DNA from: IDS-8 sp035304345
GTDB taxonomy: Bacteria; Pseudomonadota; Gammaproteobacteria; Steroidobacterales; Woeseiaceae
Length of the DNA: 64,000 nt
NCBI GenBank assembly: GCA_035304345.1
Contig: DATGQE010000099.1
Span: 17,667-81,666 of the forward strand
Reading direction: 5' to 3'
The notes below the pieces were generated by a model. It worked only from the letters and a program-made list of their open reading frames with translations, had not been told where the DNA came from and did no database searches. Positions 51,033-59,589 of the stretch are shown here, one piece after another (position 1 is the stretch's first letter; each line of letters opens with the position of its first letter). Made by a program: the position numbers and the translations under genes.

Positions 51033-51061
51033 TTGACGCCCCGTGCGTTCGCGCGTATGCT
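51033..51061 (+). promoter_or_regulatory. Sigma-70 promoter of the TetR-exporter operon
   Basis: TTGACG (51033-51038), exactly 17 bases, TATGCT (51056-51061). Predicted start near 51068 lies inside the TetR-type operator, so the repressor would block it directly. Confidence 0.7.
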
Positions 51062-51085
51062 TTGTTGACCAACGGGTCAACAAAG
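51060..51085. promoter_or_regulatory. TetR-type operator, 11-bp arms
   Basis: CTTTGTTGACC-AACG-GGTCAACAAAG is a perfect inverted repeat overlapping the -10 and start of the promoter and ending 7 bases before the TetR ATG. This is the classic autorepressor layout. Confidence 0.85.
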
Positions 51086-51092
51086 CAGGCCG

Positions 51093-51737
51093 ATGCCGCC
51101 ACCCCGCTTCCGGCGCCGCAAGGAGGACCGGCCCCGCCAGATCACGGAGGCCGCCCTGGCGGAATTCACCGAGCGCGGCTACGACGCGACGGCGATGGCG
51201 TCGGTCGCGAAGCGCGCCGGCATCAGCAAGGGCCTGCTGTACGTCTACTTCGAGACCAAGGAGGCGCTCTTCAAAGCGGTGGTGCGGAGCTTCGTCACCC
51301 CGCGCCTCCAGGCCCTCGAGCAGGCGATCGATTCGAGCCCGCTGGGCGCCGAAGCCTTCCTGCGCGGCCCGTTCCTGGAATTTGCGCGCCGCCTGCCGAA
51401 ATCACGGGTCCGGCTGCTGATCCGCCTGCTGATCGCCGAAGCGCACAGGCACCCGGACCTGGCCCGCTGGTACTGGGAGAACGTCGTGGCGCACGGGCTC
51501 GCCGCGCTGCGCAAGCTGATCGCGCGCGGCGTGGAGAACGGCGAGTTCCGGCCCTCGGCGCTCGACCGGTTCCCGCATCTCTTGATCTCGCCGGTCGTGT
51601 TCTCGGCGGTGTGGACGCTCGTGTTCCAGCCGCACCACGAGCTCGATACCGACGCGCTGATCCGCGCTCACGTCGAGCTGCTGCTGGATGCCATCCGGGC
51701 GAACGGTAAGGAGGGTCCCCGTGGGCAAGCGCGCTAG
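51093..51737 (+). CDS. TetR family repressor of the efflux operon
   Basis: 214 residues. HTH near the N-terminus ('GYDATAMASVAKRAGISKGLLYVYFETKEALFKAVV', ~29-64), then an all-helical ligand domain with 'WYWENVVAHGLAALRKLIARGVENGEFRP', typical of the AcrR/CerR-like group that accompanies YbhGFSR exporters. It overlaps the next gene by 17 bases. It probably represses the whole operon until a toxic compound binds. Confidence 0.95.
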   Translation: MPPPRFRRRKEDRPRQITEAALAEFTERGYDATAMASVAKRAGISKGLLYVYFETKEALFKAVVRSFVTPRLQALEQAIDSSPLGAEAFLRGPFLEFARRLPKSRVRLLIRLLIAEAHRHPDLARWYWENVVAHGLAALRKLIARGVENGEFRPSALDRFPHLLISPVVFSAVWTLVFQPHHELDTDALIRAHVELLLDAIRANGKEGPRGQAR

Positions 51738-52725
51738 GGTCGCCGTCATCGCCGTGGCGCTCGCCGCCGTCATCGCCGCCTGGGCCGGATGGAACGCCTG
51801 GCGGGGCGATGGTGCCGAGACGGCGCTGACGCTGTACGGCAACGTCGACATCCGCGAAGTCGAGCTCGCGTTCCGCGTCGGCGGCCGCCTGCAGGCGATG
51901 GAGGTCGACGAGGGCGACCGGGTCCGGCAGGGGCAGCGGCTCGCGGCGCTCGACCCCGAGCCCTACCGCGACGCGCTCGCGATGGCGGAAGCGCGCGTGG
52001 CCGCACGCCAGGCCAATCTCGCGAAGCTCGAGAGCGGCAGCCGCCCGCAGGAGGTGCAGCAGGCCCGCGCCGCCGTGCGCGAGGCCGAAGCGGCTTTCGC
52101 GAACGCCGAGCGTGACCTCCGGCGGCAGGAGGAGCTCTACGAGTCGGGCGGCAGCAGCCGCAAGGTCGTCGATGCGGCGCTGGCGCTGCGCGACGCGACG
52201 GCGGCCCGGCTCGCAAGCGCGCGCGAGGCGCTGGCGCTGGCCCTCGAGGGGCCGCGTGCCGAGGACATTGCCGCCGCACGGGCCGAGCTCGACGTCGCGC
52301 TCGCCGAGCGACAGCAGGCAATGACCCGGCTCGACGACACGGCGCTCGTCGCGCCTGCCGACGGCACGATCCTCGCGCGGGTGCGCGAGCCGGGCGCGGT
52401 GCTGCCGCCGGGTGCGACGGTGTACACGCTGTCGCTGGATGCGCCGGTGTACGTGCGCGCGTGGGTGAGCGAGCCGAACCTCGGCAGGATCGTGCCCGGT
52501 GCCGCCGTGTTCGTCACGACCGACTCGAGCGACAGGCGCTATCGCGGCCAGGTCGGCTTCGTTTCGCCGCGCGCCGAGTTCACGCCGCGCTCGGTCGAGA
52601 CGACCGACCTGCGCACGGATCTCGTGTACCGCCTGCGCATCGTCGTGACCGACGCCGACGAGCACCTGCGCCAGGGCATGCCCGTCACCGTCAGCGTTCC
52701 GCTGCGGCGGAAAGCGGGCGGCTGA
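51721..52725 (+). CDS. HlyD-family periplasmic adaptor (YbhG-like)
   Basis: 334 residues from GTG 51721, 5 bases after AAGGAGGG. Single N-terminal anchor ('VAVIAVALAAVIAAWAGW'), split lipoyl domain ('GNVDIREVELAFRVGGRLQAMEVDEGDRVRQGQ' and 'TALVAPADGTILARVREPGAVL'), long helical hairpin (~75-195, rich in Ala/Glu/Arg), then beta-barrel domain. It bridges the ABC permeases and the outer-membrane factor encoded downstream. Confidence 0.93.
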   Translation: MGKRARVAVIAVALAAVIAAWAGWNAWRGDGAETALTLYGNVDIREVELAFRVGGRLQAMEVDEGDRVRQGQRLAALDPEPYRDALAMAEARVAARQANLAKLESGSRPQEVQQARAAVREAEAAFANAERDLRRQEELYESGGSSRKVVDAALALRDATAARLASAREALALALEGPRAEDIAAARAELDVALAERQQAMTRLDDTALVAPADGTILARVREPGAVLPPGATVYTLSLDAPVYVRAWVSEPNLGRIVPGAAVFVTTDSSDRRYRGQVGFVSPRAEFTPRSVETTDLRTDLVYRLRIVVTDADEHLRQGMPVTVSVPLRRKAGG

Positions 52726-52726
52726 C

Positions 52727-54457
52727 ATGCCGGCCGCGATCGAGCTGCGCGGCGTGGTGAAGGCGTTCGACGGCATCCGCGCGCTCGACGGGCTCACCGC
52801 CGATATCGAAGCCGGGCGGCTGACGGGCCTCGTCGGGCCGGACGGCGCCGGCAAGACGACCTTGCTCAGGATCATGGCGGCGTTGATGGCGCCCGATGCC
52901 GGCAGCGTCACGGTCGCCGGCCATGCCGCCGCCACCGCCGCCGCCCGCATTCACTCGATCGTCGGCTACATGCCGCAGCGCTTCGGGCTGTACGAGGACC
53001 TCGCCGTCGGCGAGAACCTGGGGCTTTACGCCGCCCTGCGCGGCGTCGACACGGAAGCGGCGGAAGGGACGTTCGCCGAGCTGCTGCGTTTCACCGGGCT
53101 CGCGCCGTTCACCGGGCGGCTCGCGGGCCACCTTTCCGGGGGCATGAAACAGAAGCTCGGCCTCGCGTGCGCGCTGCTGGGCCGGCCCGAAATCCTGCTG
53201 CTCGACGAGCCGAGCGTAGGTGTCGACCCGGTGAGCCGCCGGGAGCTGTGGGCCCTGGTCCGCGAGCTCGCGGCCGAGGGCCTCGCGGTCGTCTGGTCGA
53301 CGGCCTACCTCGACGAAGCCGAGCAGTGCGACTCGGTCCTCCTGCTCAACGAAGGCAGGCTCGCCCATGCCGGCGAGCCGCGCGGGCTCACCCGGCAGAT
53401 CGCCGGCAGGAGCTTGCGGATCGCCGGCGTCGAGAGCGGGCGCCGGCGCCTGCTGGCCGAGGCCGTCGACCTGCCGTCCGTGGGCGACGGCGTGATCCAG
53501 GGTGCGAACGTGCGGCTGGTCATGTCCGCGGAGGCGGACACGCGCGAAGTGCAGGCGCTCGCCGCCCGGCACGGCGGGCGCCTCGAGCCGGTGGAGCCTC
53601 GCTTCGAGGATGCGTTCATCGATCTCCTCGGCGGGGGACCCGGTCGTTCCACGCTCGCGGCCGGCATGCGGCCGGTCGAGCTGGACGTCGCTTCGGCCGT
53701 CGAGTGCCGGCACCTCACCCGCCGCTTCGGCGATTTCCTCGCGACCGACGACGTGACGTTCGAGGTGCGCAAGGGCGAGGTGTTCGGCCTGCTCGGTCCG
53801 AACGGCGCCGGCAAATCCACCACTTTCCGGATGCTGTGCGGCCTGCTCGAGCCGTCTTCCGGAGAGGCCCGGGTCGCCGGCCACGACCTGCGCCGCGCTC
53901 CCGGCGATGCGAAGCTTCGCCTGGGCTACATGGCGCAGAAGTTCTCGCTCTACGGGCTCCTGTCGGTGCGCCAGAACCTGGAATTCTTCTCCGGCGTTTA
54001 CGGCCTCTCGGGGCGCGAGCAGCGCGAGCGCATCGCGGAGATGATCGAGGTGTTCGACCTCGGTCGCTACCTCGCCGTATCGCCGGACAAGCTGCCGCTC
54101 GGCTACAAGCAGCGGCTCGCGCTCGCCTGTGCGTTGATGCACCGCCCGCCCGTCCTGTTCCTCGACGAGCCGACGTCGGGCGTCGATCCGATCACGCGGC
54201 GCGAGTTCTGGAGCCACATCAACGGGCTCGTGCAGAAAGGCGTGACCGTGCTCGTGACGACGCACTTCATGGACGAGGCGGAGTACTGCGATCGCGTCGC
54301 GTTGATGTACCGGGCCAGGGTCATCGCGCTCGACTCGCCCGATGCCCTCAAGGCGAGCGTCGCTTCCGAAGAGCTGCCCGAGCCCACGATGGAGGACGCC
54401 TTCGTGCGGCTGGTCGAGCTCGCCGACCGCGCCCACGCCGAGCGGAGCGCCGCGTGA
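52727..54457 (+). CDS. ABC exporter ATPase with two nucleotide-binding domains (YbhF-like)
   Basis: 576 residues. NBD1: Walker A 'GPDGAGKTT' (~43-51; Asp replaces the usual Asn), signature 'LSGGMKQKLGLA', Walker B 'ILLLDEPSVGVDP'. NBD2 (~330 onward): Walker A 'GPNGAGKST', degenerate signature 'LPLGYKQRLALA' in place of LSGG, Walker B 'VLFLDEPTSGVDP', switch His in 'TTHFMDEAEYC'. NBD1's switch position reads 'STAYLDEA', lacking the His, so only one ATP site may be fully active. Energises the two permeases that follow. Confidence 0.95.
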   Translation: MPAAIELRGVVKAFDGIRALDGLTADIEAGRLTGLVGPDGAGKTTLLRIMAALMAPDAGSVTVAGHAAATAAARIHSIVGYMPQRFGLYEDLAVGENLGLYAALRGVDTEAAEGTFAELLRFTGLAPFTGRLAGHLSGGMKQKLGLACALLGRPEILLLDEPSVGVDPVSRRELWALVRELAAEGLAVVWSTAYLDEAEQCDSVLLLNEGRLAHAGEPRGLTRQIAGRSLRIAGVESGRRRLLAEAVDLPSVGDGVIQGANVRLVMSAEADTREVQALAARHGGRLEPVEPRFEDAFIDLLGGGPGRSTLAAGMRPVELDVASAVECRHLTRRFGDFLATDDVTFEVRKGEVFGLLGPNGAGKSTTFRMLCGLLEPSSGEARVAGHDLRRAPGDAKLRLGYMAQKFSLYGLLSVRQNLEFFSGVYGLSGREQRERIAEMIEVFDLGRYLAVSPDKLPLGYKQRLALACALMHRPPVLFLDEPTSGVDPITRREFWSHINGLVQKGVTVLVTTHFMDEAEYCDRVALMYRARVIALDSPDALKASVASEELPEPTMEDAFVRLVELADRAHAERSAA

Positions 54458-55590
54458 GCGTTCCCGCACCGGCGACGGCAAGCGCCGGCCACCTCCGGCG
54501 GCTGCTCGCGCTCACCCGGAAGGAAGTGCTGCAGATCGCGCGCGACCCGTCCGCCCTGCTCATTGCCTTCGTGCTGCCGCTGGTGCTGCTCGTGCTGTAC
54601 GCCAACGCGGTGTCTCTGGATGCGAAGGAGGTGCGCATCGGCGTCGTGCTGGAAAGCGACGGCGCCGCCGCGCACGAGCTCGCGGCCGCGTTCGCCGCGA
54701 CCCGCTATTTCAGCGTCACGCCCGCCCGCGACCGGCGCGAGGTCGTGCCGTCGCTGCTCGCGGGCGAGCTGCGCGGCTTCGTCGTCATCCCGCAGGACTT
54801 CGCCCGCCGGCTGGCCTCGCCTTCCGGCCCGCTGGTCCAGGTCGTCACCGACGGGTCGCAACCGAACACGGCGAGCTTCGTGGCCGGTTACGCGCAAGGC
54901 GTCGTCTCGGGCTGGCTCGCGGCCCGCGGCGACACCGCACCGCCGGTCGCATCCTTCGAGCCCCGCTACTGGTTCAACCCGGAGCTCGAGAGCCGCCGTT
55001 TCCTGGTGCCCGGTGCGATCGCCATCATCATGGCAATGATCGGCACGTTGCTCACCGCACTCGTCGTGGCACGCGAATGGGAGCGCGGCACCATGGAAGC
55101 GATCATGTCGACACCCGCCAGCGCCCTGGAAATCCTGGTCGCGAAGCTCGTGCCGTATTTCGTCCTGGGCCTCGTTGCGACGTTCGTGTGCGCGCTGCTC
55201 TCGATCGCGGTGTTCGACGTGCCGCTCAGGGGCTCCTGGCTCGCCCTCGGTACGCTGAGCGCGGCGTTCCTCGTTCCCGCGCTCGGCCAGGGCTTGCTGA
55301 TCTCGGCGGCGAGCCGGAACCAGTTCGTCGCCGCGCAGCTCGCGCTCCTGTCCGGCTTCCTGCCGGCTTTCCTGCTGTCCGGGGCCCTGTTCGAGATCGA
55401 CAGCATGCCGGCGCCCATACGCGCGATCACCCTGGTCGTGGCGGCACGCTATTTCGTCGCGTCCCTGCAAAGCGTGTTTCTCGCGGGCGACGTGTGGTCG
55501 CAGTTCCTGCCGAACATGCTGGCCATGCTGGCCATCGGGCTCGTGTTCTTCGCCCTTGCCTCGCTGCGTACGCGCAAGACGCTCGACTGA
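54454..55590 (+). CDS. ABC-2 type permease (YbhS-like)
   Basis: 378 residues; GTG overlaps the ATPase stop (GTGA). One N-terminal helix ('ALLIAFVLPLVLLVLYANAV'), a large periplasmic domain (~50-180), then five helices with 'AREWERGTMEAIMSTPASALEILVAKLVPY', the ABC-2 coupling motif. Pairs with the next gene as a heterodimeric channel. Confidence 0.94.
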   Translation: MSVPAPATASAGHLRRLLALTRKEVLQIARDPSALLIAFVLPLVLLVLYANAVSLDAKEVRIGVVLESDGAAAHELAAAFAATRYFSVTPARDRREVVPSLLAGELRGFVVIPQDFARRLASPSGPLVQVVTDGSQPNTASFVAGYAQGVVSGWLAARGDTAPPVASFEPRYWFNPELESRRFLVPGAIAIIMAMIGTLLTALVVAREWERGTMEAIMSTPASALEILVAKLVPYFVLGLVATFVCALLSIAVFDVPLRGSWLALGTLSAAFLVPALGQGLLISAASRNQFVAAQLALLSGFLPAFLLSGALFEIDSMPAPIRAITLVVAARYFVASLQSVFLAGDVWSQFLPNMLAMLAIGLVFFALASLRTRKTLD

Positions 55591-56693
55591 TGAACACGAG
55601 ACTGAGAGCGCAGATCGTCAAGGAGCTCCTGAGCTTCCTGCGCGATCCGAAAAGCCGGATGGTGCTGGTCGGGCCGCCGCTCGTGCAGCTTCTCGTGTTC
55701 TCGTTCGCGGCGACGCTCGAAGTGCGCAACGTCGACATCGCCGTGCTCGACCAGGACGCCGGCCGCGCGTCTCACGAGCTCCTGGCCCGGATCGAGGCTG
55801 CGAGCTTCGTCCGGCAGCTCGTGCCGGTGCACAGCACGACCGGGCTCGCGGATCTCCTGAACCGGCGCGAGGTGCTCGTCGCGGTCCACGTTCCGGCCGA
55901 CTTCTCCAGGAACGTCGCCGCCGGGCGGCCGGCGGTCGCGCAGCTCCTCGTCGACGGGCGCCGCGCGAATTCCGGGCAGATTGCCGCCGCGTACCTGGGC
56001 ACGATCGTCGCCGGCCTCGACGGTCGCCTGGAGACGGCCGGGACCGATGCGTCGTCCGCGATCGCGGTCCGCCACTGGTTCAACCCCAACCTGGTCTACC
56101 AGTGGTTCATCGTGCCCGGCCTCGCGGCCATCCTGGCGATGCTCGCGGCGCTGCTGGTGACCGGCCTGTCCATCGCACGCGAGCGGGAGATGGGCACTTT
56201 CGATCAGCTTCTCGTCTCGCCTGCCAGCCCGCTCGAGATCGTGGTGGGCAAGATAGTCCCGGCGCTCGTCATCGGCACCGTGCTCGCGCTCCTGATGGTG
56301 GCCGCCGGCGTGTTCCTGTTCCGGGTGCCTTTCAGCGGCTCGCTGCCGCTCCTGCTGCTGTCTTTGGTCGTGTTCATCCTCTCGGTCGTCGGCGTGGGCC
56401 TCATGGTGTCCTCGATCTGCCGGACCCAGCAGCAGGCGATCCTGGGCGTGTTCGCGGTCGGGGTGCCGGTGATCCTCGTCTCGGGATTCGCGACGCCGGT
56501 GGAGAACATGCCCTACGCGCTGCAGCTCCTCGCCGAAGCGAACCCGCTGAAGCACTTTCTCGTGATCGTGCAGGGCACGTTCCTCAAGGCCCTGCCCCCG
56601 GGCGAGGTATTCGCCAACCTCTGGCCGATGGCGGTGATCGCGGCGATCACCTTGTCCTCGGCCGTCGTCATCGTGCAGGGGCGGCTGCAATGA
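55590..56693 (+). CDS. ABC-2 type permease (YbhR-like)
   Basis: 367 residues; ATG shares one base with the previous stop (TGATG). Same layout as its partner: N-terminal helix ('MVLVGPPLVQLLVFSFAATLE'), periplasmic domain, and 'AREREMGTFDQLLVSPASPLEIVVGKIVPAL' before the last helices. In YbhFSR-type exporters the two permeases handle cationic or hydrophobic drugs or Na+; the substrate here is unknown. Confidence 0.94.
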   Translation: MNTRLRAQIVKELLSFLRDPKSRMVLVGPPLVQLLVFSFAATLEVRNVDIAVLDQDAGRASHELLARIEAASFVRQLVPVHSTTGLADLLNRREVLVAVHVPADFSRNVAAGRPAVAQLLVDGRRANSGQIAAAYLGTIVAGLDGRLETAGTDASSAIAVRHWFNPNLVYQWFIVPGLAAILAMLAALLVTGLSIAREREMGTFDQLLVSPASPLEIVVGKIVPALVIGTVLALLMVAAGVFLFRVPFSGSLPLLLLSLVVFILSVVGVGLMVSSICRTQQQAILGVFAVGVPVILVSGFATPVENMPYALQLLAEANPLKHFLVIVQGTFLKALPPGEVFANLWPMAVIAAITLSSAVVIVQGRLQ

Positions 56694-56706
56694 CCCGGAG
56701 CCAGGC

Positions 56707-58125
56707 ATGAACCGACGGAATGGCGCGGCCGCGCTGGCCGTTTTGCTCCTCGCCGGGTGCGCGGCCGGACCCGACTACGTGGAGCCCGTCACGGATGCCG
56801 GGGCAGGCTGGGCGGAACCCGGGGCGGACGAAAGCCCTCCGCCGCTCTCCCGCTGGTGGCAGGCGTTCGACGACCCCACGCTCGACCGACTGGTCGAGCA
56901 GGCAGAGCGGCAGAATCCCGACCTGCGCGAGGCCGTCGCCCGGGTGGCACAGGCACGCGCGCTGCGCGACGCCGCGGCGGGCGGCCGCCATCCCGCGCTC
57001 GCCGCCCGGGCGAGCGTGACCGAAAGGCGCCAGAGCGAGAACGGACCCTTGCCCATCGACCGGATTCCGGGTCTCGAGCGCGACCAGACGATCTTCGAGA
57101 CCGGCTTCGATGCGGCCTGGGAGATCGACCTTTTCGGGCGCAACCGGCGCACGGTCGAGGCCGCCGAAGCGCGTCTCGGGGAAGCGATGGCGCAAAGCCG
57201 CGCGGCGCGGCTCGCCGTGACCGCGGAAGTCGTGCGCGTCTACCTCACGCTGCGCGGGCTGCAGCGCGAGCGGGCAGCCCTTGCATCGGCGCTGCGCGTG
57301 TCGCGGGAGGCGCTCGCGCTGACCCGGCGCCGCTTCGAGCTCGGCGAGGTGGCCGAAGCGCAGGTCGCGCAGGCGGAAACCGAGCTGGCGTCGCGGCAGG
57401 CCGAGCTGCCGCTCCTGGACGCGGAGACCCGCTCGCATGCGCTGGCGCTCGGCGCGCTGCTCGGCGAACCGCCCGAAGGCGAGCTCGCGCTGCTCGCGCA
57501 GACCACGGAGTACCCGGCCCTCGCCCGCCTGCCGGTCGGGCAACGGGCCGACCTCCTGCGCCGTCGCCCTGACGTCCTGGCCGCCGAGCGGCGGCTCGCG
57601 GCCGCCACGGCCGAGGTCGGGGTGGCGACGGCGGAGCTTTTCCCGCGCCTGTCGATCGGCGCGACGGGAGCGTTCCAGTCCTTGGACGCCTCCGATCTCT
57701 TCGCGTCGGGCAGCGAGACCTGGAGCATCGTCCCGTTCGTCTCGTGGCGCCTCTTCGACGGCGGCCGCCGGCGCGCCCTCGTGCGTGCGCAGGAAGCCGG
57801 GGCAGAAGCGGCCGCGCATGCTTACGAGGCAGCGGTGCTGGGCGCCCTGCTGGACGCCGAGCGCGCGCTGTCCCGCTACCACTACGCCCTCCTGGCGCTC
57901 GAACGGCACCGGGTCGCCGTCGCGGCCGCGACGCGCCAGCGCGAGCTGTCCGAGCAGCGGTACCGGGCCGGCGACATCGCCAGGTTCGAGCTGCTGGACG
58001 CGGAGCGTGGCCTGCACCACGCCGAGGCGGCGTACGCCCGCACGCACCGCGGCGCCGAAACGGCGCTGGTGGCGCTGTTCAAGGCGCTCGGGGGCGGATG
58101 GGAGCAGCAGGCCGCGACGCAATGA
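56707..58125 (+). CDS. Outer-membrane efflux lipoprotein, NodT/TolC family
   Basis: 472 residues. Lipobox 'LLAGC' (Cys19), then 'DYVEPVTD' and 'SRWWQAFDDPTLDRLVEQAERQNPDLREAVARVAQAR', the NodT opening; two OEP repeats with long helices. 'VGVATAELFPRLSIGATGAF' is the conserved loop between repeats. Completes the operon as the outer-membrane channel, so the whole unit can export across both membranes. Confidence 0.96.
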   Translation: MNRRNGAAALAVLLLAGCAAGPDYVEPVTDAGAGWAEPGADESPPPLSRWWQAFDDPTLDRLVEQAERQNPDLREAVARVAQARALRDAAAGGRHPALAARASVTERRQSENGPLPIDRIPGLERDQTIFETGFDAAWEIDLFGRNRRTVEAAEARLGEAMAQSRAARLAVTAEVVRVYLTLRGLQRERAALASALRVSREALALTRRRFELGEVAEAQVAQAETELASRQAELPLLDAETRSHALALGALLGEPPEGELALLAQTTEYPALARLPVGQRADLLRRRPDVLAAERRLAAATAEVGVATAELFPRLSIGATGAFQSLDASDLFASGSETWSIVPFVSWRLFDGGRRRALVRAQEAGAEAAAHAYEAAVLGALLDAERALSRYHYALLALERHRVAVAAATRQRELSEQRYRAGDIARFELLDAERGLHHAEAAYARTHRGAETALVALFKALGGGWEQQAATQ

Positions 58126-58132
58126 AGGCGTA

Positions 58133-58150
58133 CCGGGTGCGGTCACCCGG
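58133..58150 (+). terminator. Hairpin after the efflux operon
   Basis: CCGGGTG-CGGT-CACCCGG, a perfect 7-bp stem with a 4-base loop, 7 bases after the stop codon. No T-run. A terminator by position. Confidence 0.5.
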
Positions 58151-58244
58151 CGGGCCGGTGGCGCTCTCCGTTGGGCTATCCTGCACGGGCCGCGAAAGTG
58201 CGGCGAAGCACTGACGCACGGGACGGGAAGGAAACGGCGGGAAC

Positions 58245-58874
58245 ATGGACGCAGGAGACCGGGGCATGCGGACGCGTGCCGACATCATGGCGTGGCGGCG
58301 CGCCGAGCGCGTGCGGCTTCAGGAAGCGCGCCGGGCGCTCGGCCGCGCCGAACGCGAGGCGAGCACCGCGCGCATCGCGGAGCTGTTGCAGCGGAATTTC
58401 CCCGAGCTCGCGGGCGCCGCCGTCGGCTTCTACTGGCCGTTCAAGGGCGAGCTGGACCTGCGCGGGCTCGCGCGCACGCTGCACGAGGCGGGGAGCCGCC
58501 TCAGCCTGCCGGTCGTCGTGCAGAAGGCCGCGCCGCTCGAGTTCTGGCACTGGGAGCCCCGCACCCGGCTCGCCCGCGGCGACTGGGGCATTCCCGTCCC
58601 GGCGGAGCGGATCGTCGAGCATCCGACCGCGCTCATCGTGCCGCTGCTCGGCTTCGACGAAGCCGGCTACCGGCTCGGTTACGGCGGGGGCTATTACGAC
58701 CGCACGCTCGCGGCGATGGAGCCGCGGCCCTTCACGGTGGGTGCCGGCTTCGAGCTCGGAAGGCTAAAGACCATTTTCCCGCTGGAGCACGACATCCCGC
58801 TCGATGCCATCGCCACCGAAGCCGGCTTCGTGCGTCACGACCGGATCGATGGCCGTCGCCGCCCCGCCGATTGA
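58245..58874 (+). CDS. 5-formyltetrahydrofolate cyclo-ligase family protein
   Basis: 209 residues. Family motifs: 'VGFYWPFKGELDLRGLARTL' in place of the usual 'YxPxxGEID', 'ALIVPLLGFDEAGYRLGYGGGYYDRTLA' with the glycine-rich phosphate/ATP loop. It converts 5-formyl-THF to 5,10-methenyl-THF with ATP. ATG 58245 is kept, although ATG 58266 would also work. I saw no clear 6S RNA upstream, where one often lies in gammaproteobacteria. Confidence 0.93.
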   Translation: MDAGDRGMRTRADIMAWRRAERVRLQEARRALGRAEREASTARIAELLQRNFPELAGAAVGFYWPFKGELDLRGLARTLHEAGSRLSLPVVVQKAAPLEFWHWEPRTRLARGDWGIPVPAERIVEHPTALIVPLLGFDEAGYRLGYGGGYYDRTLAAMEPRPFTVGAGFELGRLKTIFPLEHDIPLDAIATEAGFVRHDRIDGRRRPAD

Positions 58875-58972
58875 AAACGCGCGGGGTATTTAGGACGATG
58901 GCACGCATGTCTCCTGTTTCATCCTCACGTCGCCTCCTGCGAGGCCCCGACAAGCTGCTCGCACGAGCGTAA

Positions 58973-59011
58973 CCCCGGGTGGCGGCGCGAACCGCGCCCG
59001 CCACACCGGGG
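58973..59011. terminator. Imperfect GC hairpin downstream of the cyclo-ligase gene
   Basis: CCCCGGGTGGCGGCGCG and GCGCCCGCCACACCGGGG pair with two bulges around a short loop, about 100 bases after the stop. It is the only structured element I see in 58875-59136. Confidence 0.35.
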
Positions 59012-59136
59012 TCGGTCGATTCCATGCCGGTTCACGCGCCACGTCGGTTCGGGCCCGCCGCCCGTCCGGCGCAGGCCGGGCAATTGTCGGACTCGCGTCC
59101 TCGCGTGCAACGCAGGAGGACGTTTTCGGAAGCAGC

Positions 59137-59382
59137 ATGATGTGCCAGGACGACTCGAACGAGATCCGCCGCACTGACAGGACCGGTCGCGGCACCGGGC
59201 GATCCTCCCTTGCCGGAGACGGGCCGGAGGAACGGGGCCGCGGGTCGTCGGTGCGCGACGCCGAGGCACGCCGGGAAGAAGAGCGCGCCCCCGTGGTCGT
59301 GCCGATAGGACGGGCGCGCCGGCCGGCGGGACCCCGCAAGCCGACGCCTCCGGACGACGACCCGGGTCCGCAGGCGGCCTGA
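59137..59382 (+). CDS. Doubtful small charged, Pro-rich ORF
   Basis: 81 residues, very rich in Arg, Glu, Asp, Gly and Pro, no hydrophobic core and no motif I know; it would be disordered. GGAAGC lies just before the ATG, and GGAGGA further upstream is too far. Third codon positions are mostly G/C, as in real genes here, but GC-rich DNA produces such frames by chance. The surrounding 715 bases (58875-59589) hold no better gene. Confidence 0.35.
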   Translation: MMCQDDSNEIRRTDRTGRGTGRSSLAGDGPEERGRGSSVRDAEARREEERAPVVVPIGRARRPAGPRKPTPPDDDPGPQAA

Positions 59383-59589
59383 GAGCCTGCCGGGCCGCGC
59401 GCCGCCGCGTTGCCGCAGCGGTGCCTGCCGCGCCCTGCGCGAAATTCCCGGCGCGGCGGCCCCGGCGGGAAAATTCATGCGGGCGGTGTCCCGCTGCTGC
59501 GCGGGAACGCAATGAAATTGCCGGCGCGGGGTGCCCAGAATGCGGGGCGGGGCAGTGCCGGCGCGCTGCCGCCCCGACGAGGAGATCGC

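Noticed and set aside
51065..51080. TTGACC-AACG-GGTCAA as a third FNR box
   Set aside because: The TTGAC half-sites are 6 bases apart, not 4, and the symmetry extends to 11-bp arms beside a tetR gene, so a TetR operator explains it better.
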